Source of the DNA: Nocardioides sp. WS12 | GTDB taxonomy: Bacteria; Actinomycetota; Actinomycetes; Propionibacteriales; Nocardioidaceae | Assembly (NCBI RefSeq): GCF_014108865.1 | Contig: NZ_CP053928.1 | Span: forward strand, 496,001-560,000 | Reading direction: 5' to 3' | DNA length: 64,000 bases | Shown: positions 15,376 to 24,257 of the stretch, in pieces | Position numbering within the stretch: the stretch's first letter is position 1 | How the letters are laid out: each line of letters opens with the position of its first letter | Position numbers and translations under genes: made by a program | Notes under the pieces: model-generated | Told to the model about the DNA's origin: nothing | Databases searched by the model: none | The model's input: the letters and a program-made list of their open reading frames with translations, nothing else

Positions 15376-16353
15376 TCAGGGCTTGGTCGCGAGGGTCAGC
15401 GCGAAGTCGCCCGGTTCATCGGTCCAGACGCGGCCCACCACGAGGCCCGCGGCTTCCAGTTCGGCGGCCACCTTGCTGATCCGGAACTTGGTCGAGATCT
15501 CCACCCGGATCTCCTCACCGACGTCCAGGTCGAGGAACAGATCGGCGCCGGGAACGGTGACGCGTTGCGGCACCTCGGAGCGCAGCCGCATGTCGATCCG
15601 CTCCATGTGGGCGTCCCAGAACGGGATGTAGGTGAACGCCGACTGATCGAAGTCAGCGCCGAGTTCACGGTTGATGACCGTGAGGGAGTTGCGGATGAAG
15701 TCCTCGGTCACGCCGGCCTCATCGTGATAGGCGGCGATCAACCGGTCGGTGCTCTTGACCAGGTCGGTGCCGAGGAGCAGCGAGTCGCCGGGCTCCAGGA
15801 GATCGGCGAGGATGCTCAGGAACGCGCTGCGCTCCTCGAGGTAGAGATTGCCGATCGTGCCGCCGAGGAACGCCACCATCCGCCGGCCGCCCTCGGGCAG
15901 GTGGGACAGGTGCAGCGTGAAGTCACCGACCACGCCCACGACCTCCAGGCCCGGGTAGGCGTCGGCGATCTGCGCCGCCGCGTCGCGCAACGTGCCCTCG
16001 GAGACGTCGACGGGGGAGAAGCGGGTCAGTTGGCCCGTACGGGTGAAGGCGTCGAGGAGCAGGCGCGTCTTCTCGCTGGTGCCGCTGCCGAGTTCGACGA
16101 GCGCGGTCGCGCCACTGGCGGCCACGATCTCGTCGGCGTGTGCCTCGAGGATCGCCCGCTCGGCGTTGAACGGGTAGTACTCGGGTTGCCGGGTGATCTG
16201 GTCGAACAGGGCCGACCCGTGGTCGTCGTACAACCACCGGGGCGGGAGGGTGCGCGGATGGCGGGTCAGGCCACGGCGTACGTCGTCGACCAGGCTGCCG
16301 CTGGCCCAGTCGGGGTCCAGCAGCACCGCCAACTCGGGCTCGATGCGCTTCAT
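15376..16353 (-). CDS. egtD: L-histidine N-alpha-methyltransferase EgtD
   Basis: Makes hercynine (trimethyl-histidine) from histidine and SAM, the first committed step to ergothioneine. 325 residues with the family signatures PPRWLYDDHGSALFDQIT, PEYYPFNAERAIL, ELGSGTSEKTR (SAM site), FSPVDVSEGTL, FLGGTIGN and SFTY-like QSAFTYIPFWD. The ATG at 16353 overlaps the egtB stop in a TGATG junction; an extra in-frame TTG one codon upstream is less likely. It is in an operon with egtB. No egtA or egtC is seen in this window. Confidence 0.96.
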   Translation of the reverse strand: MKRIEPELAVLLDPDWASGSLVDDVRRGLTRHPRTLPPRWLYDDHGSALFDQITRQPEYYPFNAERAILEAHADEIVAASGATALVELGSGTSEKTRLLLDAFTRTGQLTRFSPVDVSEGTLRDAAAQIADAYPGLEVVGVVGDFTLHLSHLPEGGRRMVAFLGGTIGNLYLEERSAFLSILADLLEPGDSLLLGTDLVKSTDRLIAAYHDEAGVTEDFIRNSLTVINRELGADFDQSAFTYIPFWDAHMERIDMRLRSEVPQRVTVPGADLFLDLDVGEEIRVEISTKFRISKVAAELEAAGLVVGRVWTDEPGDFALTLATKP

Positions 16354-17663
16354 CAAGCGCCTCCGGTGGTTGAGGTGCGAGCGTCAGCGAGCCTCGAAAC
16401 CCCGTCGGCGAGGCGGACGCCGCTGAGCGCCCAGCGGGCGCCCGGCGGGAAGAAGTTGCGGTACGACGCACGAGCGTGGTCGGGCGACGTCAGCGCGCAC
16501 CCGCCTCGCAGGACCATCTGGTTCGACATGAACTTCCCGTTGTACTCGCCGATGGCCCCGGCGGCCGGATGGAAGCCGGGGTAGGGGAGGTAGGCCGATG
16601 CGGTCCACTCCCAGCAGTCGCCGCCGACCTGGCGGAGTCGGCCGGTGGCCGGGCCGGCTGCCTGCGGATGCCATGTGTCGGGGCGGCCCACGGCCTCGAC
16701 GTCTCCAGCGACGGAGACGCCGTGCTCCCACTCGGCCTCGGTGGGCAACCGCTTGCCCGCCCAGGTCGCATAGGCGTCGGCCTCATAGTGGCTGACGTGG
16801 CTCACGGGCAGGCTCGGGTTGACCGGCCAGGTGCCGTTCAGGGTGTGCTCGAACCAGACCCCGTCGATCTCGCGCCAGTAGAAGGGCGCATTGTTCCGGT
16901 GGTCGAGCTTGTCGAGACCCGCCCAGCCGTCCGACAGCCACAGCTCGGGGCGCCGGTAACCCCCGTCTGCCATGAACGCGAGCCACTCCTCGTTGGTGAC
17001 CAGGCGGTCAGCCAACCGGTACGACTCGAGGTGCACCCGGTGCTCGGGGAGTTCGTTGTCGAACGAGAATCCCCCGCCAGGGTGGCCGATCTCGACCAGC
17101 CCGCCCTCGATCTCGACCCACCCGAGCGGGTCGCTGGTGGTGGTCGGAGCACGCGTGCCGGCATAGACCGGCTGCAGCGGGTTGAGGGACAGCACGTGCT
17201 TGATGTCCATCAACAACAGCTCCTGGTGCTGCTGTTCGTGGTGGAAGCCGAGCTCGATGGTCGCGGCCAGCTTGTCGATGCTGCCCTGGTCGAGCGCGTC
17301 GACCAGCGTGCGCACCCGGTCGTCCACGTTGCTGCGGTAGACGCCGACGTCGTGGGCACCCGGCCGACTGATCACCCCACGCTCGGCGCGCGCATACCGC
17401 GGCCCGACCGCCTCGTAGTAGCTGTTGAAGAGGAACCAGTACTGGTCCTGGTACGGCGCGAAGCCGTCCTCGTTGTCGGCGAGCAGGAACGTCTCGAAGA
17501 ACCACGTCACGTGCGCGCGGTGCCACTTCGTCGGCGAGACGTCGGGCATCGACTGCACCGTCTGGTCCTCGGGGGACAGCGGTGCGGCGAGCCGTTCGGT
17601 GTGGGAGCGGACGTCGTCGTACCGCTCAAGGATGGAGTCTGCAGTCCACTGTCCAGCAGTCAT
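16353..17663 (-). CDS. egtB: Ergothioneine biosynthesis sulfoxide synthase EgtB
   Basis: Non-haem iron enzyme joining hercynine to a thiol (gamma-glutamylcysteine or cysteine) with oxygen. 436 aa from ATG 17663. It has an N-terminal DinB-like helical domain with the iron histidines (KWHRAH and HHEQQHQE, the HX3HXE motif) and a C-terminal formylglycine-generating-enzyme-like domain (EIGHPGGGFSFDNELPEHRV, GGDCWEWTASAY, LRGGCALTSPDHARASYRN). The last 15 or so residues (VSRLADARTSTTGGA) are encoded by a dispersed palindromic repeat (16365-16402), so the tail is acquired. The C-terminal FFPPGARW differs from what I recall of mycobacterial EgtB. Confidence 0.94.
   Translation of the reverse strand: MTAGQWTADSILERYDDVRSHTERLAAPLSPEDQTVQSMPDVSPTKWHRAHVTWFFETFLLADNEDGFAPYQDQYWFLFNSYYEAVGPRYARAERGVISRPGAHDVGVYRSNVDDRVRTLVDALDQGSIDKLAATIELGFHHEQQHQELLLMDIKHVLSLNPLQPVYAGTRAPTTTSDPLGWVEIEGGLVEIGHPGGGFSFDNELPEHRVHLESYRLADRLVTNEEWLAFMADGGYRRPELWLSDGWAGLDKLDHRNNAPFYWREIDGVWFEHTLNGTWPVNPSLPVSHVSHYEADAYATWAGKRLPTEAEWEHGVSVAGDVEAVGRPDTWHPQAAGPATGRLRQVGGDCWEWTASAYLPYPGFHPAAGAIGEYNGKFMSNQMVLRGGCALTSPDHARASYRNFFPPGARWALSGVRLADGVSRLADARTSTTGGA
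16365..16402 (-). repeat. Dispersed palindromic repeat family A, copy 1 (inside egtB 3' end)
   Basis: The top strand reads GGTGGTTGAGGTGCGAGCG then TCAGCGAGCCTCGAAACCC. The same element occurs at 43141-43176, inverted at 43208-43250, and at 63127-63163. The two halves form an imperfect hairpin. Here it is translated as the C-terminus of EgtB. Confidence 0.85.
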
Positions 17664-17728
17664 GTCGTCGAGCCTAGGAGACCGCACCGACAAAGCAAGA
17701 CGACGTGGGACAGAAGCGGTGGGGCGCC

Positions 17729-20302
17729 CTACGGCAAGGGACTGAGCAAGGGCGCCACAGCGGGCGACGCCATGGAGAACAAGTAGCCCTGTCCCAGGTC
17801 ACACCCGAGGTCGAGGAGGATGTCGCGCTGCGCGATCGTCTCCACGCCCTCACCCACCACCTGGAGGCCCAGCGAGTGCCCCATGCTGATCATCGTGCCG
17901 ACGAGTTCGCGATCCCGGGCACTGTGGGCCAGGCCAGCCGTGAAGGTCTTGTCGATCTTGACGATGTCGACCTCGAAGTGACGCAACTGGATGAAACTCG
18001 AGTAGCCGGTCCCGAAGTCATCGATCGCCAGTTTCACCCCGGTGGCGCGCAAGGACTGGAAGCTGCGGGCGGCGGAGTCGACGGCTTCGATGACGGCGCC
18101 CTCGGTGAGTTCGAGCCAGAGTCTCGACGGGTCCAGCCCCGAGGCCAGCAGGGCAGCCGCGACCTCTGCCTGGAAGTCCCCGTGGACGAACTGCCTGGCC
18201 GACACGTTCACGCTGACGCAGAGGAGGTCGGGCAGTGGGGCAACGGCGCGGCAGGCGGACGTGAGCACATGGCCCCCGATCTCCTTGATCAGGTCGTCTT
18301 CCTCGGCGACACCGATGAAATCCCCGGGCATCACCAGGCCGTGCCCCGGTCGACGCCATCGCACCAGTGCCTCCGTCGCGACGCAACGACCGTTGGCGAG
18401 ATCGACGACCGGTTGGAACCAGGTCTCGATCTCCTCGCGTTCCACCGCTCCACGGAGGCCGAGTTCGGTCTCCAGACGCGCGTCGAGATGAGCCCGGAGG
18501 TCGTCATCGAACACCTCGTAGCGGGACCGGCCACCGGCCTTGGCGCGATACATCGCCTGGTCGGCCTTGCGCATCAGGAGCTCCGGATCGTCGTGCGCGA
18601 CGCCGTACGCAATCCCGATGGACCCGCCCAGCGGTACGTCGTGCCCCTGGTAGGACCAGGGTCGCGCCAGGATCTCGTGCAACTTGGTCGCCACGGGGAT
18701 CACGTCGTCCTCGGACGAGATGTTCGGACAAACGACGATGAACTCGTCGCCGCCGATGCGCGCGACGGTGTCGCCGGCCCGCGCGGCAGCCTGCAGCCGT
18801 CGGCCGACCTCGCGCAGGACTTCATCGCCCGCGTCGTGGCCCAGGCTGTCGTTCACCGTCTTGAAGCGGTCGAGATCGAGGAAGAGCAGACCTACACCGC
18901 GTCCGCTTCGCGCACCCTGGTGCAGGGCCTGCTGCAATCGGTCCATCAGCAGGGTCCGGTTCGGCAAGGTGGTGAGACTGTCGTGAAACGCCAGGAAGTT
19001 CGCACGATCCTCCGCCGCCTTCCTTCGGGTCACGTCCTGGAGCTTGTACAGGAGGCCGCTGATCTGATCGGCCTCCTTGACCACGGCCACGTGGACCAGC
19101 ACCCAACGAACATCGTTGTCCGCAGTTCGCAGACGACGCTCCATTGGATAGCCGCCCTCTGCCCCGTCGAGCAACGCCTCACGGAGCGCCAGGTCCCGGG
19201 CGGCATGTTCGTCATCGAACATGTCCTGGACGTCGTTCCCGACCAGTTCCACACGTGTACGACGGACGAGCGCCACCAGTTCGTCGTTCGCCAGCCGCAC
19301 CACCCCGTCCGGGGTCGTGAACGCGCCGCCGATCGGCGAAGCCGTGAAGGTCGCCTCGAACTGGGCGGCCAGGCGATGCGCCTCGCTGGTCTGCTCTCGT
19401 ACCCGGTCCTCGAGGCCCTCATTCAGAGCTTCGAGCTCGGCAGCAGCCTCGTCCCTCGCCAACGCCGCGACGCGGACCTGTCGCGCCGTCCGGAACAGCA
19501 GCAACAGCGAGACAACCGTCAGCACGCTCACCAGGATCGCGACGCCGAAGGTGGTGTCATACCAACCCCGGCGCTGGCCCAACAGGCGGAGGAAGCCGAG
19601 CGCCGGTGGCCCGATCAGCAGGAAGGGAGCCAGCGAGCGCACCATCTTCCCGGCCGGTCCCCGGTCGCGCAGCAGGGTCATCGCCGGGCCCTCAGGCACG
19701 AGCACGAGGAGCGTCGCGCCGAGCAGAGCGATCGAGATTGCCGTGGGGATCGCGATGCTGCTGTAGGCACCGACGCCATAGAGGGTCGAGGCGCCGTAGA
19801 GGTACCCGACCAGCGCGACATCCGCCGCGGCGATGGCCAGCAGCGCTGGTCCTTGCCGCAGGCGTTGCCCGCCGAACGATCCGGCGATTGCTGACACCGA
19901 CAGCAGGATCAGACAGCAGGCAGTCACCGGAGCCATCTGGGGGTCGTTGCCGCGAAGGTCGATTCCCGGAAGCACGCGGTCAATCCACCAATGTGCCGTG
20001 AGCGCCAGTTCGACTGCTGTGATCGACGCGATCGCAAGGACGGTGGCCGCCAGGAACGTCGTGACGCGGCCATGGGACGGATGAAACCACGGGACGAGCG
20101 CAAGCAGGAGTAGGCACAGGGCTGTGTTCGGCTTCATCGAGGCGAACCCGGGCACCAAAGTCGTCAACTGCTCGACGCCGGCGTACCAGCCGACGAGAAC
20201 CAGGAACGTCGCGACGGCAACGACGCCACCGAACTGGCGTGCCAGACGGATGTCCGCCCGCCCGACCTCGGGCGAACGGCCGCTCGCCGGGGCCGCCGTC
20301 AT
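17729..20302 (-). CDS. Membrane GGDEF-EAL protein with PAS domain
   Basis: Cyclic-di-GMP signalling enzyme of 857 aa. About eight N-terminal membrane helices (about 20-275) are followed by a coiled linker, a PAS-like domain (about 310-430), GGDEF (GGDEF at about 517-521, with the inhibitory RxxD site RAGD upstream) and EAL. The EAL residues needed for catalysis look present: EALVRW (about 643), SVNVSARQF, ELTEG, AIDDFGTGYSS, KIDKTF and GEGVET. It could both make and break c-di-GMP; the net direction cannot be read from sequence. The ATG at 20302 is divergent from a second GGDEF-EAL gene 226 bases away. Confidence 0.93.
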   Translation of the reverse strand: MTAAPASGRSPEVGRADIRLARQFGGVVAVATFLVLVGWYAGVEQLTTLVPGFASMKPNTALCLLLLALVPWFHPSHGRVTTFLAATVLAIASITAVELALTAHWWIDRVLPGIDLRGNDPQMAPVTACCLILLSVSAIAGSFGGQRLRQGPALLAIAAADVALVGYLYGASTLYGVGAYSSIAIPTAISIALLGATLLVLVPEGPAMTLLRDRGPAGKMVRSLAPFLLIGPPALGFLRLLGQRRGWYDTTFGVAILVSVLTVVSLLLLFRTARQVRVAALARDEAAAELEALNEGLEDRVREQTSEAHRLAAQFEATFTASPIGGAFTTPDGVVRLANDELVALVRRTRVELVGNDVQDMFDDEHAARDLALREALLDGAEGGYPMERRLRTADNDVRWVLVHVAVVKEADQISGLLYKLQDVTRRKAAEDRANFLAFHDSLTTLPNRTLLMDRLQQALHQGARSGRGVGLLFLDLDRFKTVNDSLGHDAGDEVLREVGRRLQAAARAGDTVARIGGDEFIVVCPNISSEDDVIPVATKLHEILARPWSYQGHDVPLGGSIGIAYGVAHDDPELLMRKADQAMYRAKAGGRSRYEVFDDDLRAHLDARLETELGLRGAVEREEIETWFQPVVDLANGRCVATEALVRWRRPGHGLVMPGDFIGVAEEDDLIKEIGGHVLTSACRAVAPLPDLLCVSVNVSARQFVHGDFQAEVAAALLASGLDPSRLWLELTEGAVIEAVDSAARSFQSLRATGVKLAIDDFGTGYSSFIQLRHFEVDIVKIDKTFTAGLAHSARDRELVGTMISMGHSLGLQVVGEGVETIAQRDILLDLGCDLGQGYLFSMASPAVAPLLSPLP

Positions 20303-20413
20303 ACCAGCATCATCGTCGTTTCGCGTGACGACGTGAGGGTTTCAGGGCATCCGGTGTCGGCAGGCCCCGGAGACACAAGGGCCTTAGTTCCCGAACCTCC
20401 GACCCATTGGACT

Positions 20414-20509
20414 CTGTCCCGGTGTTCGTCGCTGGATGACGCTGGACTCGACAGGTTCTGGGACAGACGAGACGAGGCAACGCCATGGGGACTGTTCGAT
20501 TGTTGCCTC
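20414..20509 (+). other. Structured leader between two GGDEF-EAL genes
   Basis: Two inverted repeats lie upstream of the 20529 start: CTGTCCC (20414-20420) with GGGACAG (20460-20466), and GAGGCAAC (20474-20481) with GTTGCCTC (20502-20509). They could form consecutive hairpins in the mRNA leader. I do not see the conserved motifs of c-di-GMP-I riboswitches. If translation started at 20436 instead, part of this would be coding. The rest of the 20303-20528 gap shows nothing else. Confidence 0.45.
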
Positions 20510-20528
20510 CCCTGGGAAGCCGACGCAC

Positions 20529-22823
20529 GTGAACAGCCGCGGCGTGGGCAACTCCGTCACCGCGTCCGTGGTCGCCGGCCTGACGGCCTGCCTGTTCGTG
20601 GTCGGAGCGCTCCTGGTCTGGGTGACCTCTGCCACCTTCGATCGCGAGCGCGTTCGGGCCGAGGAGGACCTCGCCGCAGTGGCCGCGAGCCAGGCATCCG
20701 ACCTTGGCAGCCTGTTCGACAGTGCGGTCCCTCTCATCAGCGACCTCGCGGCCAACCCGGCCCTGGAGAATCTCGATCCAGGAGCATGCGAACTGGCCTT
20801 TGCTCCGCTCGTCAGCGTGCGGTCGTCGGCACGGTTGGTCGTCGTCGGGAAGGCTGGTCAGACCGTGTGCTCGCTGACCGGGGATCCTGGCGAGACTGTC
20901 CCTGAACACACCTACGCTCGAGCACTCGGCGGGGCGGTGACCGTGACGGACGTGGTCTTCATAGATCCGACGACCGGCCACCCGGCCGTTGCCGTCGCTG
21001 CGCCGGTGCCGAGTCCCGCCGGTCCGATCGGAGCAGTCGTCGGTGTGCTCTTCACCGATACCCCGGCTCTCTCGCTGCCCTCGGACATCGACCGGGCGAC
21101 AGTGATCCTCGCCATCGACCCGGTGAGCGGCCTGGTCGCTGCCGCCACCGCGGGGGCGCCCTACCCCGTGGGGGAACCCGTCTCATGGACCCATCCCCCG
21201 GCCACCGCTCCTGATGGCGTCGAGCGGATCTGGCAAGAGGTGACCGAACCCGATACGGGTTGGCGGGTCATGGTGGGTCTCGACGTCGACGTCGCGATGG
21301 CGGCCGCCCGTGGCGAGCGGGAGTCACTGATTGGGTTCGGCGCCACCATCGTGGCCCTCGTCACGGCCTTGGCCATTGCACTCCACCGCAGGTTGGCCAT
21401 GCCGATTCGCCGTCTCGGCACCGCCATCGCCGCCTCACGCTCGAACGGACTGGCACGTCCAGCGCCGGAATCCGGTCCGACCGAGGTCGCTGATGTGGCC
21501 CGGGCGTTCAACGAACTGGTGGAGTCACACGACGGTCTGGTCCAGCGTTTGAGTCACAACTCTCGCCATGACCACCTCACCGGGTTGCTCAACCGGCGGG
21601 GGGCGACCGAGGAGCTCGCCCGCCTCCTCAAGGACCACGATGCTGCGCCGTTGGTCGTCCTGTTCATCGATCTCGACCGGTTCAAGCTCGTCAACGACAG
21701 TCACGGCCACGCGGTCGGCGATCGGCTCCTCGTCGAGCTCGCCGGCGGTATTCGGTCGGTGGTCCCCGACGGCTGGATTGTCAGCCGGTTCGGAGGCGAC
21801 GAGTTCGTCATCCTGTGTCCGGCGACACCTGATCCGACGCCGGTGGTGGAAGCCTTGTCGGCTGTACTGCGCAACACGATCCGCATCGAGGGTCTCGACC
21901 TGCGCGTCGGAGGATCAATCGGCATTGCCCGCGCCCGATGCGGCATGAGCGGCGACGACCTGATCCGTCAGGCCGACACAGCCATGTACCGCGCCAAGGA
22001 CGACGGTCGCGGCGGGTGGGCGGAATTCAACGACCAGATGCGAGCCGTGGCCCTGGAACGCCTCCAGACCGAAGGTGAGCTTCGAGGCGCGGCCCAGCGC
22101 GGGGAACTCATCCTCCACTACCAACCGCTGGTCAATCTCGCCACCGGACGCACCGCGGGCGTTGAGGCGCTGATCCGTTGGCAACACCCGACGCGCGGAC
22201 TGCTCAGCCCCGCGGCCTTCCTCGGCGTCGCCGAGGACTCCGACCTGATCTTCGAGATCGGCACCTGGGTAGCGCTCGAGGCCGCACGGCGTACCGCCGC
22301 CTGGCGGGCAGCCGGCACCCCGACCCGAGTGTCGATCAACGTGTCGGCCGCCGAACTTCTGCGAACCGACGTCGTTGCCACGGTCGCCGCAGCCGTCGCT
22401 CAGGCGGGATCCGAGCCCGGCGACCTGGTGGTCGAGGTGACGGAGTCCGCGGTTCTGACCGACATCGAGTCAACGGTGATCCAACTCGAGGGACTGCGCG
22501 CCCTCGGCGTCGGTGTAGCCCTGGACGACTTCGGCACCGGATTCTCGTCGCTGTCTCACCTCCGCGAACTCCCCGCCGACGAGCTCAAGATCGACCGCAC
22601 CTTCGTCGCCGAGCTCGGGCAGAACCCGGTGTGCGACGCCATCGTCGCCTCGGTCATCACGCTGGCTCACGCCATCGGCATGGTGGTGGTGGGCGAGGGC
22701 GTCGAGACGGAGCCCCAGCGCGCGCACCTGGCCCGCTTGGGCTGCGACCGCGGACAGGGGTACTTGCTCGGACGGCCGAGCTCGCACTACCTGCCCGCGT
22801 CCCCCCTTGCGCGTGGAGCCTGA
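20529..22823 (+). CDS. Membrane sensor GGDEF-EAL protein with HAMP
   Basis: Second c-di-GMP enzyme, 764 aa from GTG 20529 (a 31-codon longer start at 20436 is possible). There are two membrane helices (about 7-33 and 270-290) around an outer sensing domain (about 35-265, double-Cys type dCache-like), a HAMP segment (about 290-345), then GGDEF (about 422-426) and EAL (EALIRW about 546, SINVSAAELL, VTESAVL, LDDFGTGFSS, KIDRTF, GEGVETE). The GGDEF is intact but the upstream RxxD inhibitory site is absent (PDGW instead), unlike its divergent neighbour. Both active sites look functional. Confidence 0.92.
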   Translation: MNSRGVGNSVTASVVAGLTACLFVVGALLVWVTSATFDRERVRAEEDLAAVAASQASDLGSLFDSAVPLISDLAANPALENLDPGACELAFAPLVSVRSSARLVVVGKAGQTVCSLTGDPGETVPEHTYARALGGAVTVTDVVFIDPTTGHPAVAVAAPVPSPAGPIGAVVGVLFTDTPALSLPSDIDRATVILAIDPVSGLVAAATAGAPYPVGEPVSWTHPPATAPDGVERIWQEVTEPDTGWRVMVGLDVDVAMAAARGERESLIGFGATIVALVTALAIALHRRLAMPIRRLGTAIAASRSNGLARPAPESGPTEVADVARAFNELVESHDGLVQRLSHNSRHDHLTGLLNRRGATEELARLLKDHDAAPLVVLFIDLDRFKLVNDSHGHAVGDRLLVELAGGIRSVVPDGWIVSRFGGDEFVILCPATPDPTPVVEALSAVLRNTIRIEGLDLRVGGSIGIARARCGMSGDDLIRQADTAMYRAKDDGRGGWAEFNDQMRAVALERLQTEGELRGAAQRGELILHYQPLVNLATGRTAGVEALIRWQHPTRGLLSPAAFLGVAEDSDLIFEIGTWVALEAARRTAAWRAAGTPTRVSINVSAAELLRTDVVATVAAAVAQAGSEPGDLVVEVTESAVLTDIESTVIQLEGLRALGVGVALDDFGTGFSSLSHLRELPADELKIDRTFVAELGQNPVCDAIVASVITLAHAIGMVVVGEGVETEPQRAHLARLGCDRGQGYLLGRPSSHYLPASPLARGA

Positions 22824-22857
22824 GGACCCGAGTTCGAGTCCGGTTCCACGGCACGTC

Positions 22858-23958
22858 CTAGGGCACCCAGGCACACAACCCCAGCGTTGCGCCGCCGGCG
22901 ACCTGCACGTTGACTTCGGCGTTCGGCACCGTCTTCGTCTGGCCGTTCTTGCAGATCACCGTCTGGTCGCTGTGGCCGGCCATGTCGAGGAGGATCTGGT
23001 CCCAGTGGCGGTACTGGACCGTGTGGCCCTCACCGGGGTAGACGGCGGCCTTGACGACGTTGGGAAGCGCTTCTTGCCAGTTCTCCATGACGCTGATCGG
23101 CACCGTGGTGTCCGCACCGCCCCAGTAGAGATAAGTGGGTGAGGTGATCTGCGCAGGGTCGACGAAGGCGCCCGACAGGCAGGGCAGCTCCCCTTCGTGG
23201 CTCAGCGGGCTCGGGTCGATCGGTCCGCCACCGACATGGAACGAGCGGACGGCGTCGAGGTAGGCGGTGGCCTGCCAGCCGGGGATGACCAGCACGGGCG
23301 ATCCCGGGACCCCCCACCAGACCTTCGGGTTCTCGTACCAGAACTGGTTCGAGGCGTTGCGCTGCTCGAAGGTCAGCGAGCAGTTGCGCGGGTTGCGATT
23401 GGGCAACGTGGAATCCGTCGCAGCCGCGGCATGGAGCGAGATCACGCGATCAGGTACGGCGGCCGCGAGGTGTGCTGAATAGGCGCCGCCGCCCGAGATC
23501 CCCACGATCACGAAGCGGTCGATGTCGAGGTGCTCGAGCACGGCCAGGACCTCCGCCGTGTAGTCGGCGTAGCCGAGGCTCAGGTCCAGCGGCGACTCGC
23601 CAAAGCCATTGCGCTCGACCGAGATGACGCGCAGGCCGAGCTTCTCGCGACTCGTCCGTGCGAACTCCGACAACTGGAAGGCCTCGAGGCTGGTCCCCTG
23701 GCCGCCGATGAAGACCACGGCGCGCTGGCCGGGCTGGCCCTCGTCGATGTAGTAGACGTCGCGCCCTGCGTGGTCCATGGAGTGAACCTCGGCGCCGATG
23801 TGGTCGAACTCGGTCTGCAGCGTGATCGAGGCCGGCTTGGGCTTGGCCGCCTGGGCCGTCACCACGCCTGCCACGAACGCGCCGCCGACGCACGCCGTCA
23901 CCGCCGTTGCTGCTGCGAGGATCTTCAGTCGTCGGGGCCGTGCCGCTTGCTGTTGCAT
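22858..23958 (-). CDS. Exported alpha/beta-hydrolase fold protein
   Basis: 366 aa from ATG 23958 with GAGGAG six bases upstream. It has an N-terminal signal or anchor (residues about 10-35, ILAAATAVTACVGGAFVAG, ending AQA). The alpha/beta-hydrolase fold is clear: oxyanion region FIGGQGTS, nucleophile elbow GISGGG (Ser), an acidic residue near WGGADTTVP and catalytic His in GEGHTVQYRH. Two cysteine pairs in the outer part may form disulfides. The substrate is unknown; esterase, lipase or peptidase are all possible. The gene is convergent with the GGDEF-EAL gene. Confidence 0.85.
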   Translation of the reverse strand: MQQQAARPRRLKILAAATAVTACVGGAFVAGVVTAQAAKPKPASITLQTEFDHIGAEVHSMDHAGRDVYYIDEGQPGQRAVVFIGGQGTSLEAFQLSEFARTSREKLGLRVISVERNGFGESPLDLSLGYADYTAEVLAVLEHLDIDRFVIVGISGGGAYSAHLAAAVPDRVISLHAAAATDSTLPNRNPRNCSLTFEQRNASNQFWYENPKVWWGVPGSPVLVIPGWQATAYLDAVRSFHVGGGPIDPSPLSHEGELPCLSGAFVDPAQITSPTYLYWGGADTTVPISVMENWQEALPNVVKAAVYPGEGHTVQYRHWDQILLDMAGHSDQTVICKNGQTKTVPNAEVNVQVAGGATLGLCAWVP

Positions 23959-24139
23959 GAGTCGTCTCCTCGGGGGGTGGGCCCACCAGTTCGCGCTGGT
24001 CAGCCCGCAGTTGGGTCTCCCTCCCGGCATGCGGCTTCAACGTAGGACGAGTCGTCGCGGACAGACAATGACGACAAGGGGCTACGTGCTGGCACGGTCC
24101 GGGCCACCACAGACCAGCCCACGCCACCCAAAAAGAGAA

Positions 24140-24165
24140 GAAACCGCAGGCTGAGCTGCGGTTTC
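24140..24165 (-). terminator. Rho-independent terminator after tRNA-Ala
   Basis: Perfect 10-bp stem GAAACCGCAG / CTGCGGTTTC with a 6-base loop. On the minus strand it is followed by TTCTCTTTTTGG. It lies 6 bases past the 3' end of tRNA-Ala and so ends the tRNA unit. Confidence 0.85.
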
Positions 24166-24171
24166 ATCGAG

Positions 24172-24244
24172 TGGAGCCTAGGAGATTCGAACTCCTGACA
24201 TCTGCCTTGCAAAGGCAGCGCTCTACCAGCTGAGCTAAGGCCCC
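24172..24244 (-). tRNA. tRNA-Ala (TGC)
   Basis: 73-base cloverleaf on the minus strand, starting GGGGCCTTAGCTCAGC. The acceptor stem GGGGCCT pairs with AGGCTCC (one G-T pair), the D-loop contains AGCTGGTA, the anticodon loop TTTGCAA gives TGC, and the T-arm is GTTCGAATC. Discriminator A; the 3' CCA is not encoded. It lies downstream of gyrA-DUF3566 as in many actinobacteria. Confidence 0.97.
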
Positions 24245-24257
24245 GGGGCGGGTTGAT

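Noticed and set aside
20341..20528. A c-di-GMP-I riboswitch between the two GGDEF-EAL genes.
   Set aside because: The conserved motifs of that class (as I recall, the GGGCAAACC-like and GACGCAAAGCC-like segments) are not present; only generic hairpins are.
22823..22856. tRNA T-arm-like sequence GAGTTCGAGTCC with TCCACGGCA after the second GGDEF-EAL gene, as if a tRNA or attachment-site remnant.
   Set aside because: No acceptor, D or anticodon arm can be built upstream and the T-stem has a mismatch. With no integrase or phage gene nearby it is probably chance.
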